Shown here: positions 16,506-24,977 of the stretch, piece by piece
Layout: every line of letters begins with the position of its first letter
Numbering within the stretch: the stretch's first letter is position 1
NCBI GenBank assembly: GCA_910589055.1
Contig: CAJURN010000002.1
Coordinates: forward strand, 198,444-262,443
DNA: 64,000 bases
Direction of reading: 5' to 3'
Source of the DNA: an uncultured Muribaculaceae bacterium
GTDB lineage: Bacteria > Bacteroidota > Bacteroidia > Bacteroidales > Muribaculaceae
Position numbers and translations under genes: made by a program
The notes under the pieces: model-generated
What the model saw: the letters and a program-made list of their open reading frames with translations, nothing else
Database searches by the model: none
What the model was told of the DNA's origin: nothing

Positions 16506-17054
16506 TCAGCGTGCGGCAAACATTGTGGCGCCTGTCATCTGCTGGTAGGCATATACACCGGCCTGTGAGATTTCGACAGTGCGGTAGTCGGCTCCACCGT
16601 TGACAGGAAGCTGCACGTGGGTGTCGTCGACGAATGTGAAGAGGACGTGGCGCTCGCCGTTGGCCTCGAAGCTCCAGGTCTGTTCTTCGGCATCGAAGTC
16701 GAGACGTACGATTGAGCCGTCGTTCTCGCTCTTGATGGTGTAGCCTTTTCCGTCGCATTCCACGAGGTAGCGTCCGTCGTTGCCTTCAATCACGCGAGTG
16801 CCCTTAGCCATGGGGTTGCTTCCGCTCCAGAATTCGATGCTGTTCAGCACGAGCACGTCGGCAAGGCAGGAAACTTCATACACGGGGAGTACCCAGAACG
16901 CGAAGAACACGAGTTCGTTGAGGAATTTGTTACCTACGGTCTGGTTCCAGTCGAGAAGACGGTTGGTAAGTGAGAAGCTACCGATACAGGATGTCGTGAG
17001 CATTGAGCTGCAGAGCAGACACACGACTGCAATCTTTACATAAAGTTTTTTCAT
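16506..17054 (-). CDS. DUF3332-like lipoprotein
   Basis: A 182-residue protein with a lipoprotein signal (Cys in 'MLTTSCIGSF' near residue 23) and a hydrophobic stretch around 'FLNELVFFAFWVLPVYEVSCLADVL'. This matches the DUF3332 family of Gram-negative bacteria, whose role is unknown. The C-terminal half is a small beta domain ('GTRVIEGNDGRYLVECDGKGYTI'). It lies 64 bases downstream of the MltF-like gene and ends at a strong terminator, so it is probably the last gene of that transcription unit. Confidence 0.8.
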   Translation of the reverse strand: MKKLYVKIAVVCLLCSSMLTTSCIGSFSLTNRLLDWNQTVGNKFLNELVFFAFWVLPVYEVSCLADVLVLNSIEFWSGSNPMAKGTRVIEGNDGRYLVECDGKGYTIKSENDGSIVRLDFDAEEQTWSFEANGERHVLFTFVDDTHVQLPVNGGADYRTVEISQAGVYAYQQMTGATMFAAR

Positions 17055-17118
17055 TGTAGGGATTGTTGTCAGTTGATATGTAATGTTTGTTGAAAAGTGG
17101 TTTTATACATCAGTTTTT

Positions 17119-18507
17119 TCAAGCCTGGATTTCGCGTCGGGCGTGTTCGTAGAAGTTTGTGATTCCTTTCACATAGGCCACCGTTTCCGTGCCTCGGCAG
17201 TAGCCGAAGCGCACCACAGGGTCGTTGTAGTATTTGGGATTCATCTTCATCAGCAGGGCTTTTTCGACGTTGTCGTCCCACTTCTGGGGGTCGAGTCCGT
17301 ACTTCTTCGCCAATGCGATTGCATCGTAGATGTGTGCGATTCCTACGTTGTAGGCTCCGATTACGAATTTAAGCCTTTCCTTGTCGTTGGGAACGTATTT
17401 CAGGAGGTAGCTGTCGAGGTCGTTGATAAGCGATGTGGCAACCTTCAGGCTCGTCTCCGGATTGTTCAGAGCCGACACACTGGTTTTGTAGCCGCGTGCG
17501 GTCTTGGGCATGATCTGCATGAGTCCTCGTGCGCCCACCCATGAGCGTGCGCTTGGGTTGAACCGGCTTTCCATATAGGCCTGTGCGGCCAGCAGACGCC
17601 AGTCCCATCCGACTTTGGGAGCGTAGGACTTGAACAGGTTATCGTATTTCGAAATGTAGCCTTTGGAGAAATCGAATCTCACCGTGGGGCGTGATTTGGT
17701 CTGCTCGAAATAGCGTTTGAGAAGTTCGGCATTGATTTCCTGAGGCTCGGATGATTCAAACCAGGCGTTGATGGAGTCGGCAAGCCAAGGCTTGTCCGGC
17801 GCCACGGCCCACGACGCACGTTGCGGAAAACTTACGTCCATCGAGATATCGAGGTCGGGATAGTAAGTCCGATTGAGCTTTGCGATATCGCTGTCGACCA
17901 CGGTGAGCGGAATCTTGCCTTCCGAGACCATTTCGATAAGATCCTCGGTGATAAGACTGTCGGTGTTTACCTCATGAACGTTGATTCCGCCGCCTATCTC
18001 ATCGTTGAGGTTTTCAAGTCGGCGGAGATATTTGGAGTCGCTTTCAACATACACATCCTTGCCGACAAGTTCGGTCACGTCGGTAATCGGAGCTTCGCCA
18101 CGCTGCTTGGGCTGCACGAGCACCTGGGTCGAGTAGTTCTCGGGGCCGCAGGGAAGCACATATTGGAGGTAGTGCTTGGTGATGGGCACCTCGTAGGCAA
18201 TGAGGTCGACCTTGCCTGAATCGAGCATCCCGACAGCCGACGACAGACTTGTTGCCACCTTCAGATCCAGCACCATGCCTTTTTGGCGTGCAAGAGAGTC
18301 AACGAGCGTATAGTCGTAGCCCATCGTGTCGCCTCGGTAGAGGAAATACGATGTCGGGCCATAGAGGGTGGCTACTTTAAGTGTGTCGGGCAGCCTGTAT
18401 GGCGTGTTGTCGGAAGCTGTGTCGGCGGATTGATGTCCGCAGGAACCTGTCAGGGCGGTGAGGGCGGCGACAGCAGGAATGATGAAGAATGTTGAAACGT
18501 GTCGCAA
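17119..18507 (-). CDS. MltF-like lytic murein transglycosylase lipoprotein
   Basis: A 462-residue lipoprotein (lipobox 'LTGSCGH', Cys near 23). It has two domains: a periplasmic solute-binding (SBP_bac_3) domain at about 40-275 ('DTLKVATLYGPTSYF', 'MGYDYTLVDSLARQKGM', 'VDLIAYEVPIT'), and an SLT lysozyme-like domain at about 290-455. The catalytic Glu is in 'AAQAYMESRFNPSARSWVGARGLMQIMPKTARG', followed by 'VIGAYNVGIAHIYDA'. This is the MltF layout. It cleaves peptidoglycan glycan strands to 1,6-anhydro ends in the periplasm; the binding-protein domain is a regulator in known MltF. It is transcribed after purM with a 39-base gap. Confidence 0.92.
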   Translation of the reverse strand: MRHVSTFFIIPAVAALTALTGSCGHQSADTASDNTPYRLPDTLKVATLYGPTSYFLYRGDTMGYDYTLVDSLARQKGMVLDLKVATSLSSAVGMLDSGKVDLIAYEVPITKHYLQYVLPCGPENYSTQVLVQPKQRGEAPITDVTELVGKDVYVESDSKYLRRLENLNDEIGGGINVHEVNTDSLITEDLIEMVSEGKIPLTVVDSDIAKLNRTYYPDLDISMDVSFPQRASWAVAPDKPWLADSINAWFESSEPQEINAELLKRYFEQTKSRPTVRFDFSKGYISKYDNLFKSYAPKVGWDWRLLAAQAYMESRFNPSARSWVGARGLMQIMPKTARGYKTSVSALNNPETSLKVATSLINDLDSYLLKYVPNDKERLKFVIGAYNVGIAHIYDAIALAKKYGLDPQKWDDNVEKALLMKMNPKYYNDPVVRFGYCRGTETVAYVKGITNFYEHARREIQA

Positions 18508-18546
18508 GGCTTGAAGTTTTACGCCTCCGGTATGGGCCGGAAGGGA

Positions 18547-19716
18547 TTAGTATTCAAAGCGGCCGTATTCGGAAATGATTGTGAGACGGTTGGTCTCCGC
18601 ATCTTCGACGCGGCCAATTACTTTAGCTTCGATACCCATTCCTTCGGCTATGCGGATGATTTCGGCGGCGTTTTCGGGAGCGGTGTAGATTTCCATACGG
18701 TGTCCCATGTTGAAAACCTTGTACATCTCCTGGGGCGCTGTACCGGATTCGCGGCGTATCATGTCGAACAGCGGCGGAACGGGGAACAAGTTATCTTTAA
18801 TAACATGCTTTCCGTGTACAAAGTTCATGATTTTGGTCTGGGCGCCGCCTGAGCAATGAATCATGCCATGGATCTGAGGACGCATCACGTCGAGGATGGC
18901 TTTGATGACCGGGGCGTAGGTGCGGGTGGGTGACAGCACGAGCTTTCCGGCGTTGACCGGAGCGCCTTCAACGGCATCGGTGAGTCCTTTTGTGCCGCAA
19001 TATACAAGTTCCTGAGGTAGTCCGGCGTCGTAGCTCTCGGGGTACTTCTCGGCCACGGATTTGTTGAACACGTCGTGGCGGGCGGAGGTGAGTCCGTTGC
19101 TGCCCATGCCGCCGTTGTATTCAGTTTCGTAAGCGGCCTGTCCGTAGGATGCGAGACCCACGATTACGTCGCCTGCGGCGATGTTGCTGTTGTCGATCAC
19201 GTCGGAGCGGCGCATGCGGCAGGTTACGGTGCTGTCGACGATGATTGTGCGCACGAGGTCGCCTACATCAGCGGTCTCGCCGCCGGTGGAGTAGATGTTG
19301 ACTCCAGCACGGCGCAGGTCGTCGAGAAGTTCCTCAGTGGAATTGATGATGGCCGAGATCACCTCGCCTGGCACGAGCCGCTTGTTGCGGCCGATGGTCG
19401 ACGACAGAAGGATGTTGTCGGTTGCTCCCACACACAGGAGGTCGTCGATGTTCATTATCAGAGCGTCCTGGGCGATGCCTTTCCACACACTCAGGTCGCC
19501 GGTCTCACGCCAGTAGACGTAGGCGAGCGATGATTTTGTTCCGGCACCGTCGGCGTGCATGATATTGCACCATTCGGGGTCGCCGGCGAGGTAGTCGGGA
19601 ACAATTTTGCAGAACGCACCCGGAAACAGACCTTTGTCGATATTGCGGATTGCGTTGTGTACATCTTCTTTTGAGGCGGAAACGCCGCGGAGGTTGTAGC
19701 GCTGGTCGGAGGACAT
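18547..19716 (-). CDS. purM: Phosphoribosylformylglycinamidine cyclo-ligase (AIR synthase, PurM)
   Basis: A 389-residue ATP-grasp-unlike AIR synthase that closes the imidazole ring of aminoimidazole ribonucleotide, step five of purine synthesis. Recognisable PurM features are 'MHADGAGTKSSLAYVYWRETGD', 'IAQDALIMNIDDLLCVGA', 'GVNIYSTGGETADVGDLV', 'AAGDVIVGLASYGQA' and 'IHCSGGAQTKIMNFV'. It is about 40 residues longer than the typical proteobacterial enzyme, as is common for the Bacteroidetes version. It sits between an antiporter gene and the MltF-like gene on one strand, so purine synthesis is embedded in an envelope/ion run. Confidence 0.9.
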   Translation of the reverse strand: MSSDQRYNLRGVSASKEDVHNAIRNIDKGLFPGAFCKIVPDYLAGDPEWCNIMHADGAGTKSSLAYVYWRETGDLSVWKGIAQDALIMNIDDLLCVGATDNILLSSTIGRNKRLVPGEVISAIINSTEELLDDLRRAGVNIYSTGGETADVGDLVRTIIVDSTVTCRMRRSDVIDNSNIAAGDVIVGLASYGQAAYETEYNGGMGSNGLTSARHDVFNKSVAEKYPESYDAGLPQELVYCGTKGLTDAVEGAPVNAGKLVLSPTRTYAPVIKAILDVMRPQIHGMIHCSGGAQTKIMNFVHGKHVIKDNLFPVPPLFDMIRRESGTAPQEMYKVFNMGHRMEIYTAPENAAEIIRIAEGMGIEAKVIGRVEDAETNRLTIISEYGRFEY

Positions 19717-19752
19717 GATACTTTATTATGAATGGATGAACATTTGATTCTT

Positions 19753-21936
19753 TTATTTCAGAGTGGCTATCTTGGCCGGATTGCCTACGAGCCACAGAAT
19801 GTCGCCAGGCTCGAATACGAGGTCGGGACGGGAGTCGATGTGTTCGTCACCGCGGTCTACGGCCACAACTATTGCTTCGTAGGTGTCGCGGAGCGACGAC
19901 GATTGCGGAGTCTTGCCTGCCAGGGGAGAATCCGCATGCAGGAGTATGTTGGTGAGCTTGACATCGTAGCCGGGGTTGATTACGTCGGCGGGAAGTTCGG
20001 CTTCGAGGTCGGGCAACAGGCGCTCAATCTGCTCGTCGGTGCCGATTACGCCCACGACATCGCCCGGATAGAGACGGTTCTTTCCGCCGGGGATGGGGAT
20101 GATGCGTTGGCCACGGTTAATTGACACGATATTGACTCCGTAGCGGCGGCGCAGGTTGGAATCCATCAGCCGCTCGCCCACAAACTCACATGCGGTGCCC
20201 ACGGTGATGTAGGCAAGATGCAGGTCATGCACCACGGCATTGTTCTTGCCGCTGCGGCGCAGTTCGCGCTCATTGAGATTGTCAAGGAATTTGGTCTCGA
20301 TTTGATTCATCCTGGATCTGACACGACGTGAGAACATGAGCACGACAAGCATTATCACCGCCGCAGCCACGCAGAATCCCACGCGGATTGAATAGCTCGC
20401 GGCTATTACGCGGCTCACAAAGAAAAGCGCTATCAGGAAGCGGAAAATCGTCATCACGATGCGCGGCACGGCGTTGACCTGTGCGGCGGCTCCCGAAAGC
20501 GGCATCATAAGCGCCAGCAGGAAGGGCGACATGGCTGTCAGGGTGATGGAGGCGCACAGCAGGTCGGCCCATTCGGGTGAGAGCTGCAGGAGGTAAGGCT
20601 GGAGATAATTACGGCTCACAATGTCAATGGCAAGAAGCACCACCGAGTAGAGCACGGTTCGCCACAGATAGCGCTTGAGCACGGCCTGCCACGGGCGTCC
20701 GGAAGCCTCGCTCTTGTCGGCTTCCTTGTGGTAGCGTTCGATGAGGAAGTGGAGCCGCTGCGGAAGATGACGCTCAACGAAGTTGTAGAAGGGCAGCGAC
20801 ATCTTGATAAAGTAGGGGGTGGTGAACGTTGTGATAACGGACACTGCCACGACAATGGGGTAGATTGTCGGGTCGAGAACTTTCAGGCTCATACCCAGGG
20901 TGGCGATGATGAAGGCGAACTCACCGATTTGCGTAAGTGAGAATCCCGACTGGATTGCCACACGCAGGGTCTGACCCGTGACGAGCATGCCGAATGTTCC
21001 GAAAACAATCATGCCAATAATCACTACCGACGACAGCAGGAGAATAGGCCCCCAGTAGTTGACAAGTATTTCCGGTTGCACCATCATGCCCACGGAAATG
21101 AAGAATACCGAGCCGAATAGGTCTTTGACAGGTGTGACGACGTGCTCAATGCGCTCGGCGTAGCTTGTTCCGGCAAGAATTGAGCCCATCACGAAGGCTC
21201 CGAGGGCCAGCGAGAAGCCGCAGAATACCGAGAATACTGCCATCCCAAGGCACAGGCCCATCGACACGATAAGCAGTGTTTCTGAATTGAGGAAACGGCG
21301 GCAGCGGTTGAGCGCCGAAGGAATGACATATACTCCGACAAGGAACCATATCACGAGGAAGAAAACCAGCTTGGCAACGCTGTAAAGCATTTCGGAACCT
21401 TCCACGCTGTTGTTGATGGCGATTGACGAAAGCACCACCATCATCACAACCGCAAACAGGTCTTCAACAATGAGTACGGCCAGGACAAGCGGGGCGAACT
21501 TCTTCTGCCTGAGTCCGAGGTCGGTAAATGCCTTGATGATAATGGTCGTTGACGACATCGAAAGCATACCGCCAAGGAAAAGACAGTTTATGTTGTTGAA
21601 ATGGAGTAGCTTGCCTATCGCAAATCCGGCACACATCATGCCGGCTACGATAATAAGGGCTGTCACTACCGCCGAACCTCCCGAATTGAGCAGCTTTTTG
21701 AAACTGAACTCCAGTCCGAGCGAGAACAGCAGCACCACAATTCCTATCTCGGCCCAGAAATCAATGTTGGCCTCGGTTGTCACCGACGGCAGGTATTCGA
21801 AATGAGGGCTGGCAAGGAATCCGGCAACGATGTAGCCAAGTACGACCGGTTGCTTGATCCATTTGAACAGAACAGTCACAACGGCTCCGAGGAGCAGGAT
21901 GAAAGCAAGATCGGTAATAAGTCCTTCAATATCCAC
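19753..21936 (-). CDS. Cation/proton antiporter with two RCK-C domains (KefB-like)
   Basis: A 727-residue inner-membrane protein. Residues 1 to about 390 form a CPA2-type exchanger with about 12 helices ('VVLLFSLGLEFSFKKLL', 'MLSMSSTTIIIKAF', 'VAVLIVEDLFAVVMMVVL', 'GAFVMGSILAGT'). After a second membrane segment at about 420-540, the C-terminus carries two RCK-C/TrkA-C modules (about 570-645, 'GVNIVSINRGQRIIPIPGGKNRLYPGDVV'; and about 655-725, 'YEAIVVAVDRG' to 'FEPGDILWLVGNP'). RCK-C modules bind small ligands that gate transport. No nucleotide-binding TrkA-N domain is seen. Probably a K+ or Na+/H+ antiporter. It follows the MgtC-like gene by 27 bases. Confidence 0.92.
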   Translation of the reverse strand: MDIEGLITDLAFILLLGAVVTVLFKWIKQPVVLGYIVAGFLASPHFEYLPSVTTEANIDFWAEIGIVVLLFSLGLEFSFKKLLNSGGSAVVTALIIVAGMMCAGFAIGKLLHFNNINCLFLGGMLSMSSTTIIIKAFTDLGLRQKKFAPLVLAVLIVEDLFAVVMMVVLSSIAINNSVEGSEMLYSVAKLVFFLVIWFLVGVYVIPSALNRCRRFLNSETLLIVSMGLCLGMAVFSVFCGFSLALGAFVMGSILAGTSYAERIEHVVTPVKDLFGSVFFISVGMMVQPEILVNYWGPILLLSSVVIIGMIVFGTFGMLVTGQTLRVAIQSGFSLTQIGEFAFIIATLGMSLKVLDPTIYPIVVAVSVITTFTTPYFIKMSLPFYNFVERHLPQRLHFLIERYHKEADKSEASGRPWQAVLKRYLWRTVLYSVVLLAIDIVSRNYLQPYLLQLSPEWADLLCASITLTAMSPFLLALMMPLSGAAAQVNAVPRIVMTIFRFLIALFFVSRVIAASYSIRVGFCVAAAVIMLVVLMFSRRVRSRMNQIETKFLDNLNERELRRSGKNNAVVHDLHLAYITVGTACEFVGERLMDSNLRRRYGVNIVSINRGQRIIPIPGGKNRLYPGDVVGVIGTDEQIERLLPDLEAELPADVINPGYDVKLTNILLHADSPLAGKTPQSSSLRDTYEAIVVAVDRGDEHIDSRPDLVFEPGDILWLVGNPAKIATLK

Positions 21937-21963
21937 CGGAATTGTCTTTATTTATATGTGAGA

Positions 21964-22686
21964 TTAAACGGAAAGTTGGTTTGCCAGGGTGATGGCTTTA
22001 GTCGGATGCAGTTTGGAAAATTCCTCAAACAGCGAGATATAATTTGTACGCTCGCGCACGAGCACGACAAGATTCAGCCTTGTCTCGCTCGCCTCGTAGT
22101 CGTATTCCACGTAGAAGTTGCTCAGCGAGATATGATGGCGCGACAGCACTTCCTTATAATCGTCGATTTCGTGAAGAATGTCTCCTGTTTTTATACGGAT
22201 GATTCTGGATGCCGACCCGTGGCTCACGATGTTCTCGAAGCGTTCGAGTTGCACAAGAATGAAGAGGATGAGAGCCGTGGCGCACACAGATATGAAGTAC
22301 ATGCCCACTCCGACAGCCATACCGAGAGTCGCCACCATCCATATTCCGGCAGCGGTTGTGAGTCCGCGCACCGAACCTTTCATCTGGATTATGGCGCCCG
22401 CGCCAAGAAAGCCCACTCCGGAAATCACCTGGGCGGCTATTCGGCCGGGGTCGCCGTTTTTCAGTCCCATGTATTCCTGCGGAACGTAGATGGAGAGTAT
22501 CATTGCCAGCGACGCACCCATGGCGATGAGCGAGAACGTGCGCACTCCGGCACTCTGGCCTTTGCGTTTGCGCTCATAACCTATCACACTGCCAAGGAGC
22601 ATACTCAGCACGAGCTTGAACACCGACCCGGCGGTGTTCACCTCGATGGAGTTGATGGCGTCGTAAAGTTCCGCGAATACATTCAT
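21964..22686 (-). CDS. MgtC/SapB family membrane protein
   Basis: A 240-residue protein with an N-terminal four- to five-helix MgtC domain ('LVLSMLLGSVIGYERKRKGQSAGVRTFSLIAMGASL', 'VISGVGFLGAGAIIQ', 'VRGLTTAAGIWMVATLGMAVGVG') and a C-terminal cytoplasmic ACT-like domain of about 85 residues. MgtC relatives modulate ATP synthase or Mg2+ homeostasis in pathogens; the role of this clade is not known. It is three bases downstream of the coiled-coil membrane protein and 27 bases upstream of the antiporter, so the three probably form one ion/envelope unit. Confidence 0.92.
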   Translation of the reverse strand: MNVFAELYDAINSIEVNTAGSVFKLVLSMLLGSVIGYERKRKGQSAGVRTFSLIAMGASLAMILSIYVPQEYMGLKNGDPGRIAAQVISGVGFLGAGAIIQMKGSVRGLTTAAGIWMVATLGMAVGVGMYFISVCATALILFILVQLERFENIVSHGSASRIIRIKTGDILHEIDDYKEVLSRHHISLSNFYVEYDYEASETRLNLVVLVRERTNYISLFEEFSKLHPTKAITLANQLSV

Positions 22687-22689
22687 AAC

Positions 22690-23679
22690 TTATTTCAGTG
22701 TGAATGATCGCGATACAAGGCGGTAATTATCGGCGAAAAGCTCAACGGTGTATTCACCGGCGATGAGCGGCGTGTTCACGTCCCAATAAATTTTGATGCC
22801 GCCGATTTCCTCTCCGGCATATTCAACGGTCTTCTTGGCTGTACATGCCACGCTTCCTCCCTCGAAGGGGAAGCTGCCGCCGTTGCCGAGGAGCTGACCC
22901 GACGGGGAAATTATGCGCATGAAAATGGTCTTTTCGCCCACAGGAGTTGAATTGTTCTGAGGGATGGTGAACGTTGCCACCAACTGTACCGCCTTGGCTA
23001 CTTTCTTCTCGGTTTTGCCCTTTTTGTTGAGAGCAGCCAGTGTGAGACCGGTCACGTTCAGTTTCTCGGCAAGAGTCATACGCTCGCTCAGAACCTCGTT
23101 GCGTCGCGAGGTCTCGGCCACCTGCGAGCTCAGACGGTCGTTCTGCTGACGGATTTCCTTGTTTTCCGAGCGGAGGGCTTCATTCTCCTTGTTAAGGCGG
23201 TCGATTTCCTCTACATAATGGCGCAAGAGATTGCGCAGTGTGCTTATCTCATTGCGGAGCTTGGCAATTTCGGCCGCGCTCTTACGCTTCTGGTTTGTCA
23301 GTTCCTGCTGGAGCTTTTCTACCTGAAGACGTGCGGTCTCGTATTTTTCGTTTAGCTCGCGTTTGATAGAATCGTTCTGGATATACTGGCGAGAGTTTTC
23401 AAACTGTGAGAATTCGGAATTGAGGTCATTGTATTCCCTTTCGAGGTCTTTCTGCGCCATGTCAAGGAGAATCTGTTCCTTCTCGGCCTGAGCTTCCTCA
23501 AGAGCCTGCGTTGCCTGGAGCGACGAGATGGCGAACCATGCCACCAGCGCCACCAGCACAGCGGCCACGCCTATTATAATCCACATCTGTCTGCGGCGTG
23601 CAGCCGATGCCGGAACTTTCACTTTGACTTCTTCCTCCCGGTGCTCCTGCTGTCCGGGAAAATTACTGTTGTCTGCCAT
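22690..23679 (-). CDS. Single-pass membrane protein with long coiled coil
   Basis: A 329-residue protein: a basic, Glu-rich cytoplasmic start, one transmembrane helix at about 30-52 ('MWIIIGVAAVLVALVAWFAI'), a long coiled coil at about 60-215 ('EIDRLNKENEALRSENKEIRQQNDRLSSQ') and a C-terminal beta domain ('FTIPQNNSTPVGEKTIFMRIISPSG') ending 'YRLVSRSFTLK'. I do not recognise a characterised family; it looks like an anchored structural protein with a periplasmic head. The ATG at 23679 is chosen because the in-frame ATG at 23751 adds a segment overlapping the promoter region. First gene of the run leading to mgtC and the antiporter. Confidence 0.78.
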   Translation of the reverse strand: MADNSNFPGQQEHREEEVKVKVPASAARRRQMWIIIGVAAVLVALVAWFAISSLQATQALEEAQAEKEQILLDMAQKDLEREYNDLNSEFSQFENSRQYIQNDSIKRELNEKYETARLQVEKLQQELTNQKRKSAAEIAKLRNEISTLRNLLRHYVEEIDRLNKENEALRSENKEIRQQNDRLSSQVAETSRRNEVLSERMTLAEKLNVTGLTLAALNKKGKTEKKVAKAVQLVATFTIPQNNSTPVGEKTIFMRIISPSGQLLGNGGSFPFEGGSVACTAKKTVEYAGEEIGGIKIYWDVNTPLIAGEYTVELFADNYRLVSRSFTLK

Positions 23680-23761
23680 TATAAATCTGTCAATTATTAT
23701 TTTAACATCGTTGAAGACGGTACGCAACCAAACGCCTGTGCGAGCCGTCAATATCAGAACG

Positions 23762-23769
23762 CAAAATTA
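23762..23769 (-). promoter_or_regulatory. -7 box for the coiled-coil/mgtC/antiporter run
   Basis: TAATTTTG on the minus strand, followed by CG, lies 83 bases ahead of the 23679 start. About 20 bases upstream is TTTC, one mismatch from the TTTG box. Confidence 0.5.
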
Positions 23770-23883
23770 ACTAATCCCACGGAAAAAATGAAATCCGCGC
23801 CCTGCAAACTTTCAATCAAACCACGCTAACCATGCCGCTTATGAAAAAAAGCATGTGAAAATGCACGAAAACATCAAAAAAAT

Positions 23884-23914
23884 TTTGTCATGTCGAAAAT
23901 CATTCCTACCTTTG
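23884..23914 (+). promoter_or_regulatory. Promoter of tRNA-Ser(GCT)
   Basis: TTTG (23884-23887), 19 bases, TACCTTTG (23907-23914): an exact Bacteroidetes promoter 40 bases ahead of the tRNA. Confidence 0.85.
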
Positions 23915-23954
23915 CACTGTTAAAACGGGAAGCCCCCGTGGAACACGACATATT

Positions 23955-24041
23955 GGAGAGGTGGGTGAGTGGCTGAAACCACCAGTTTGCTAAACTGACG
24001 TAGGAGCAATCCTACCACGAGTTCGAATCTCGTCCTCTCCG
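23955..24041 (+). tRNA. tRNA-Ser (anticodon GCT)
   Basis: The 87-base sequence folds as a class II tRNA: acceptor GGAGAGG/CCTCTCC, D-arm, anticodon loop TTGCTAA giving anticodon GCT, a long variable arm (GTAGGAGCAATCCTAC), and T-arm with TTCGAAT. CCA is not encoded. Its 3' 16 bases are the left end of a 91-bp direct repeat. Confidence 0.95.
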
Positions 24042-24116
24042 CTAAACGAAAGAAAGTCAAGCACCATGCTTGACTTTCGTCGTTTAAGGAAGGTCGAGGT
24101 TCGAACGAGCAGAGTT
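24026..24116 (+). repeat. 91-bp direct repeat, left copy (tRNA-Ser 3' end plus hairpin)
   Basis: It begins inside the T-arm of tRNA-Ser(GCT) (AATCTCGTCCTCTCCGC). It continues through a strong hairpin (AAAGTCAAGCA/TGCTTGACTTT, a likely tRNA terminator) and ends in GCAGAGTT. A second T-loop-like TTCGAAC occurs near its end. 88 of 91 bases match the copy at 24148. Confidence 0.9.
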
Positions 24117-24147
24117 CGTCATCGCTTTAGCGCTTTGCGAAGCAAAG

Positions 24148-24238
24148 AATCTCGTCCTCTCCGCAAAACGAAAGAAAGTCAAGCAGCATGCTTGACTTTC
24201 GTCGTTTAAGGAAGGTCGAGGTTCGAACAAGCAGAGTT
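24148..24238 (+). repeat. 91-bp direct repeat, right copy
   Basis: It repeats the last 16 bases of tRNA-Ser(GCT) and the following hairpin segment with three substitutions. The copies are separated by 31 bases (24117-24147). The right copy ends two bases from the stop codon of the minus-strand acidic protein gene. This looks like an att-site duplication or a tandem duplication at a tRNA 3' end. Confidence 0.85.
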
Positions 24239-24239
24239 A

Positions 24240-24617
24240 TCAGTTATCGAGGTCGTCGTATAGGTCACGGTCGAATTCGAGGTCGTCCAATTCGTCACGC
24301 AGGTCATCAAGTTCATCTTGTATGTCCTCCCACTCCTCCAAGCAATCAATTCTATCTTGAAGCTCGTCAATACGGTCTTGGATTTCGGCATAGCGCTTGG
24401 ATCTCAAATCAGCTTCATCCAAACGCAGTTCTAATTCATCGACACGGTTTTGCAACGCATCAATATATTCAGAGTTGGCTTCTGAATATAAATAGTCCTC
24501 CTCGTCGTAATCATAATAATCTTCTTGAGGAATATAGGTTGGCCGCGGCTTGCTTGAGAACATATCACACACCATATTGAACACGGCGAATCCTCCGAGG
24601 AAGTTTAGAAAGCTCAT
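24240..24617 (-). CDS. Acidic coiled-coil protein with N-terminal hydrophobic segment
   Basis: A 125-residue protein. Residues 1-20 ('FLNFLGGFAVFNMVCDMF') are hydrophobic, followed by a Pro/Tyr-rich linker with an acidic 'YYDYDEEDYLY' run and a heptad-like helix from about 50 to the end made of repeating 'L-D-E-L/D-R-I-D-E-L' units. It is extremely acidic. I recognise no family; the repetitive coiled coil makes remote matches unreliable. The DNA is AT-richer than neighbours, and its stop abuts the tRNA-derived direct repeat, so it could be cargo of an integrated element. A -7 box lies at 24757-24764, with a leader of about 135 bases. Confidence 0.7.
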   Translation of the reverse strand: MSFLNFLGGFAVFNMVCDMFSSKPRPTYIPQEDYYDYDEEDYLYSEANSEYIDALQNRVDELELRLDEADLRSKRYAEIQDRIDELQDRIDCLEEWEDIQDELDDLRDELDDLEFDRDLYDDLDN

Positions 24618-24756
24618 AATATAATAGTTTAAAAGGTTATTTCACATCAGCTCCATTTTTCAACGCTTGACAGAGCCACGCAAATCCACATAAAAGAATC
24701 AAAATTAACGACATATTTCTAATATATTACGCGGAAAGCCACCTTGGCTTTCAAGG

Positions 24757-24764
24757 GCAAAATT
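24757..24764 (-). promoter_or_regulatory. -7 box for the acidic coiled-coil gene, with 5' hairpin
   Basis: TAATTTTG on the minus strand. Immediately downstream is a 7-bp inverted repeat (AAAGCCA/TGGCTTT, 24734-24751), which would put a hairpin at the 5' end of the message. The rest of 24618-24733 shows nothing else. Confidence 0.45.
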
Positions 24765-24820
24765 ACCCTTCGTTATGGGCGGGAATTTTGCTCGTTAATG
24801 TTAAATATTATTTAACTAAA

Positions 24821-24933
24821 AATAAATTTTGGTTTGCTCTCGCTTATTCGTATCTTTGACCTGCGGTCTTAGATACTCACGCTCGGCAAAGTCAAAATAA
24901 ATTTTGCTTTGCTCTCGCTTATTCGTATCTTTG
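24821..24933 (+). repeat. Palindromic promoter element, copy III (double unit)
   Basis: Two units 75 bases apart are identical at 37 of 38 positions: TTTG (24828-24831) with TATCTTTG (24851-24858), and TTTG (24903-24906) with TATCTTTG (24926-24933), both with 19-base spacers. The second unit has palindrome arms GCAAAG (24886-24891) and CTTTGC (24907-24912) around CAAAATAAATTTTG. The second promoter would give the barrel gene at 24978 a leader of about 38 bases. Confidence 0.85.
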
Positions 24934-24977
24934 CCATGAAGTAAATTTGTCTAACCTGTTAACTGTTTGCTATTCTT

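Noticed and set aside
21802..22707. 301-residue plus-strand open frame opposite the MgtC-like and antiporter genes
   Set aside because: Both minus-strand genes have clear families; the antisense frame is rich in His and Arg as expected for a shadow.
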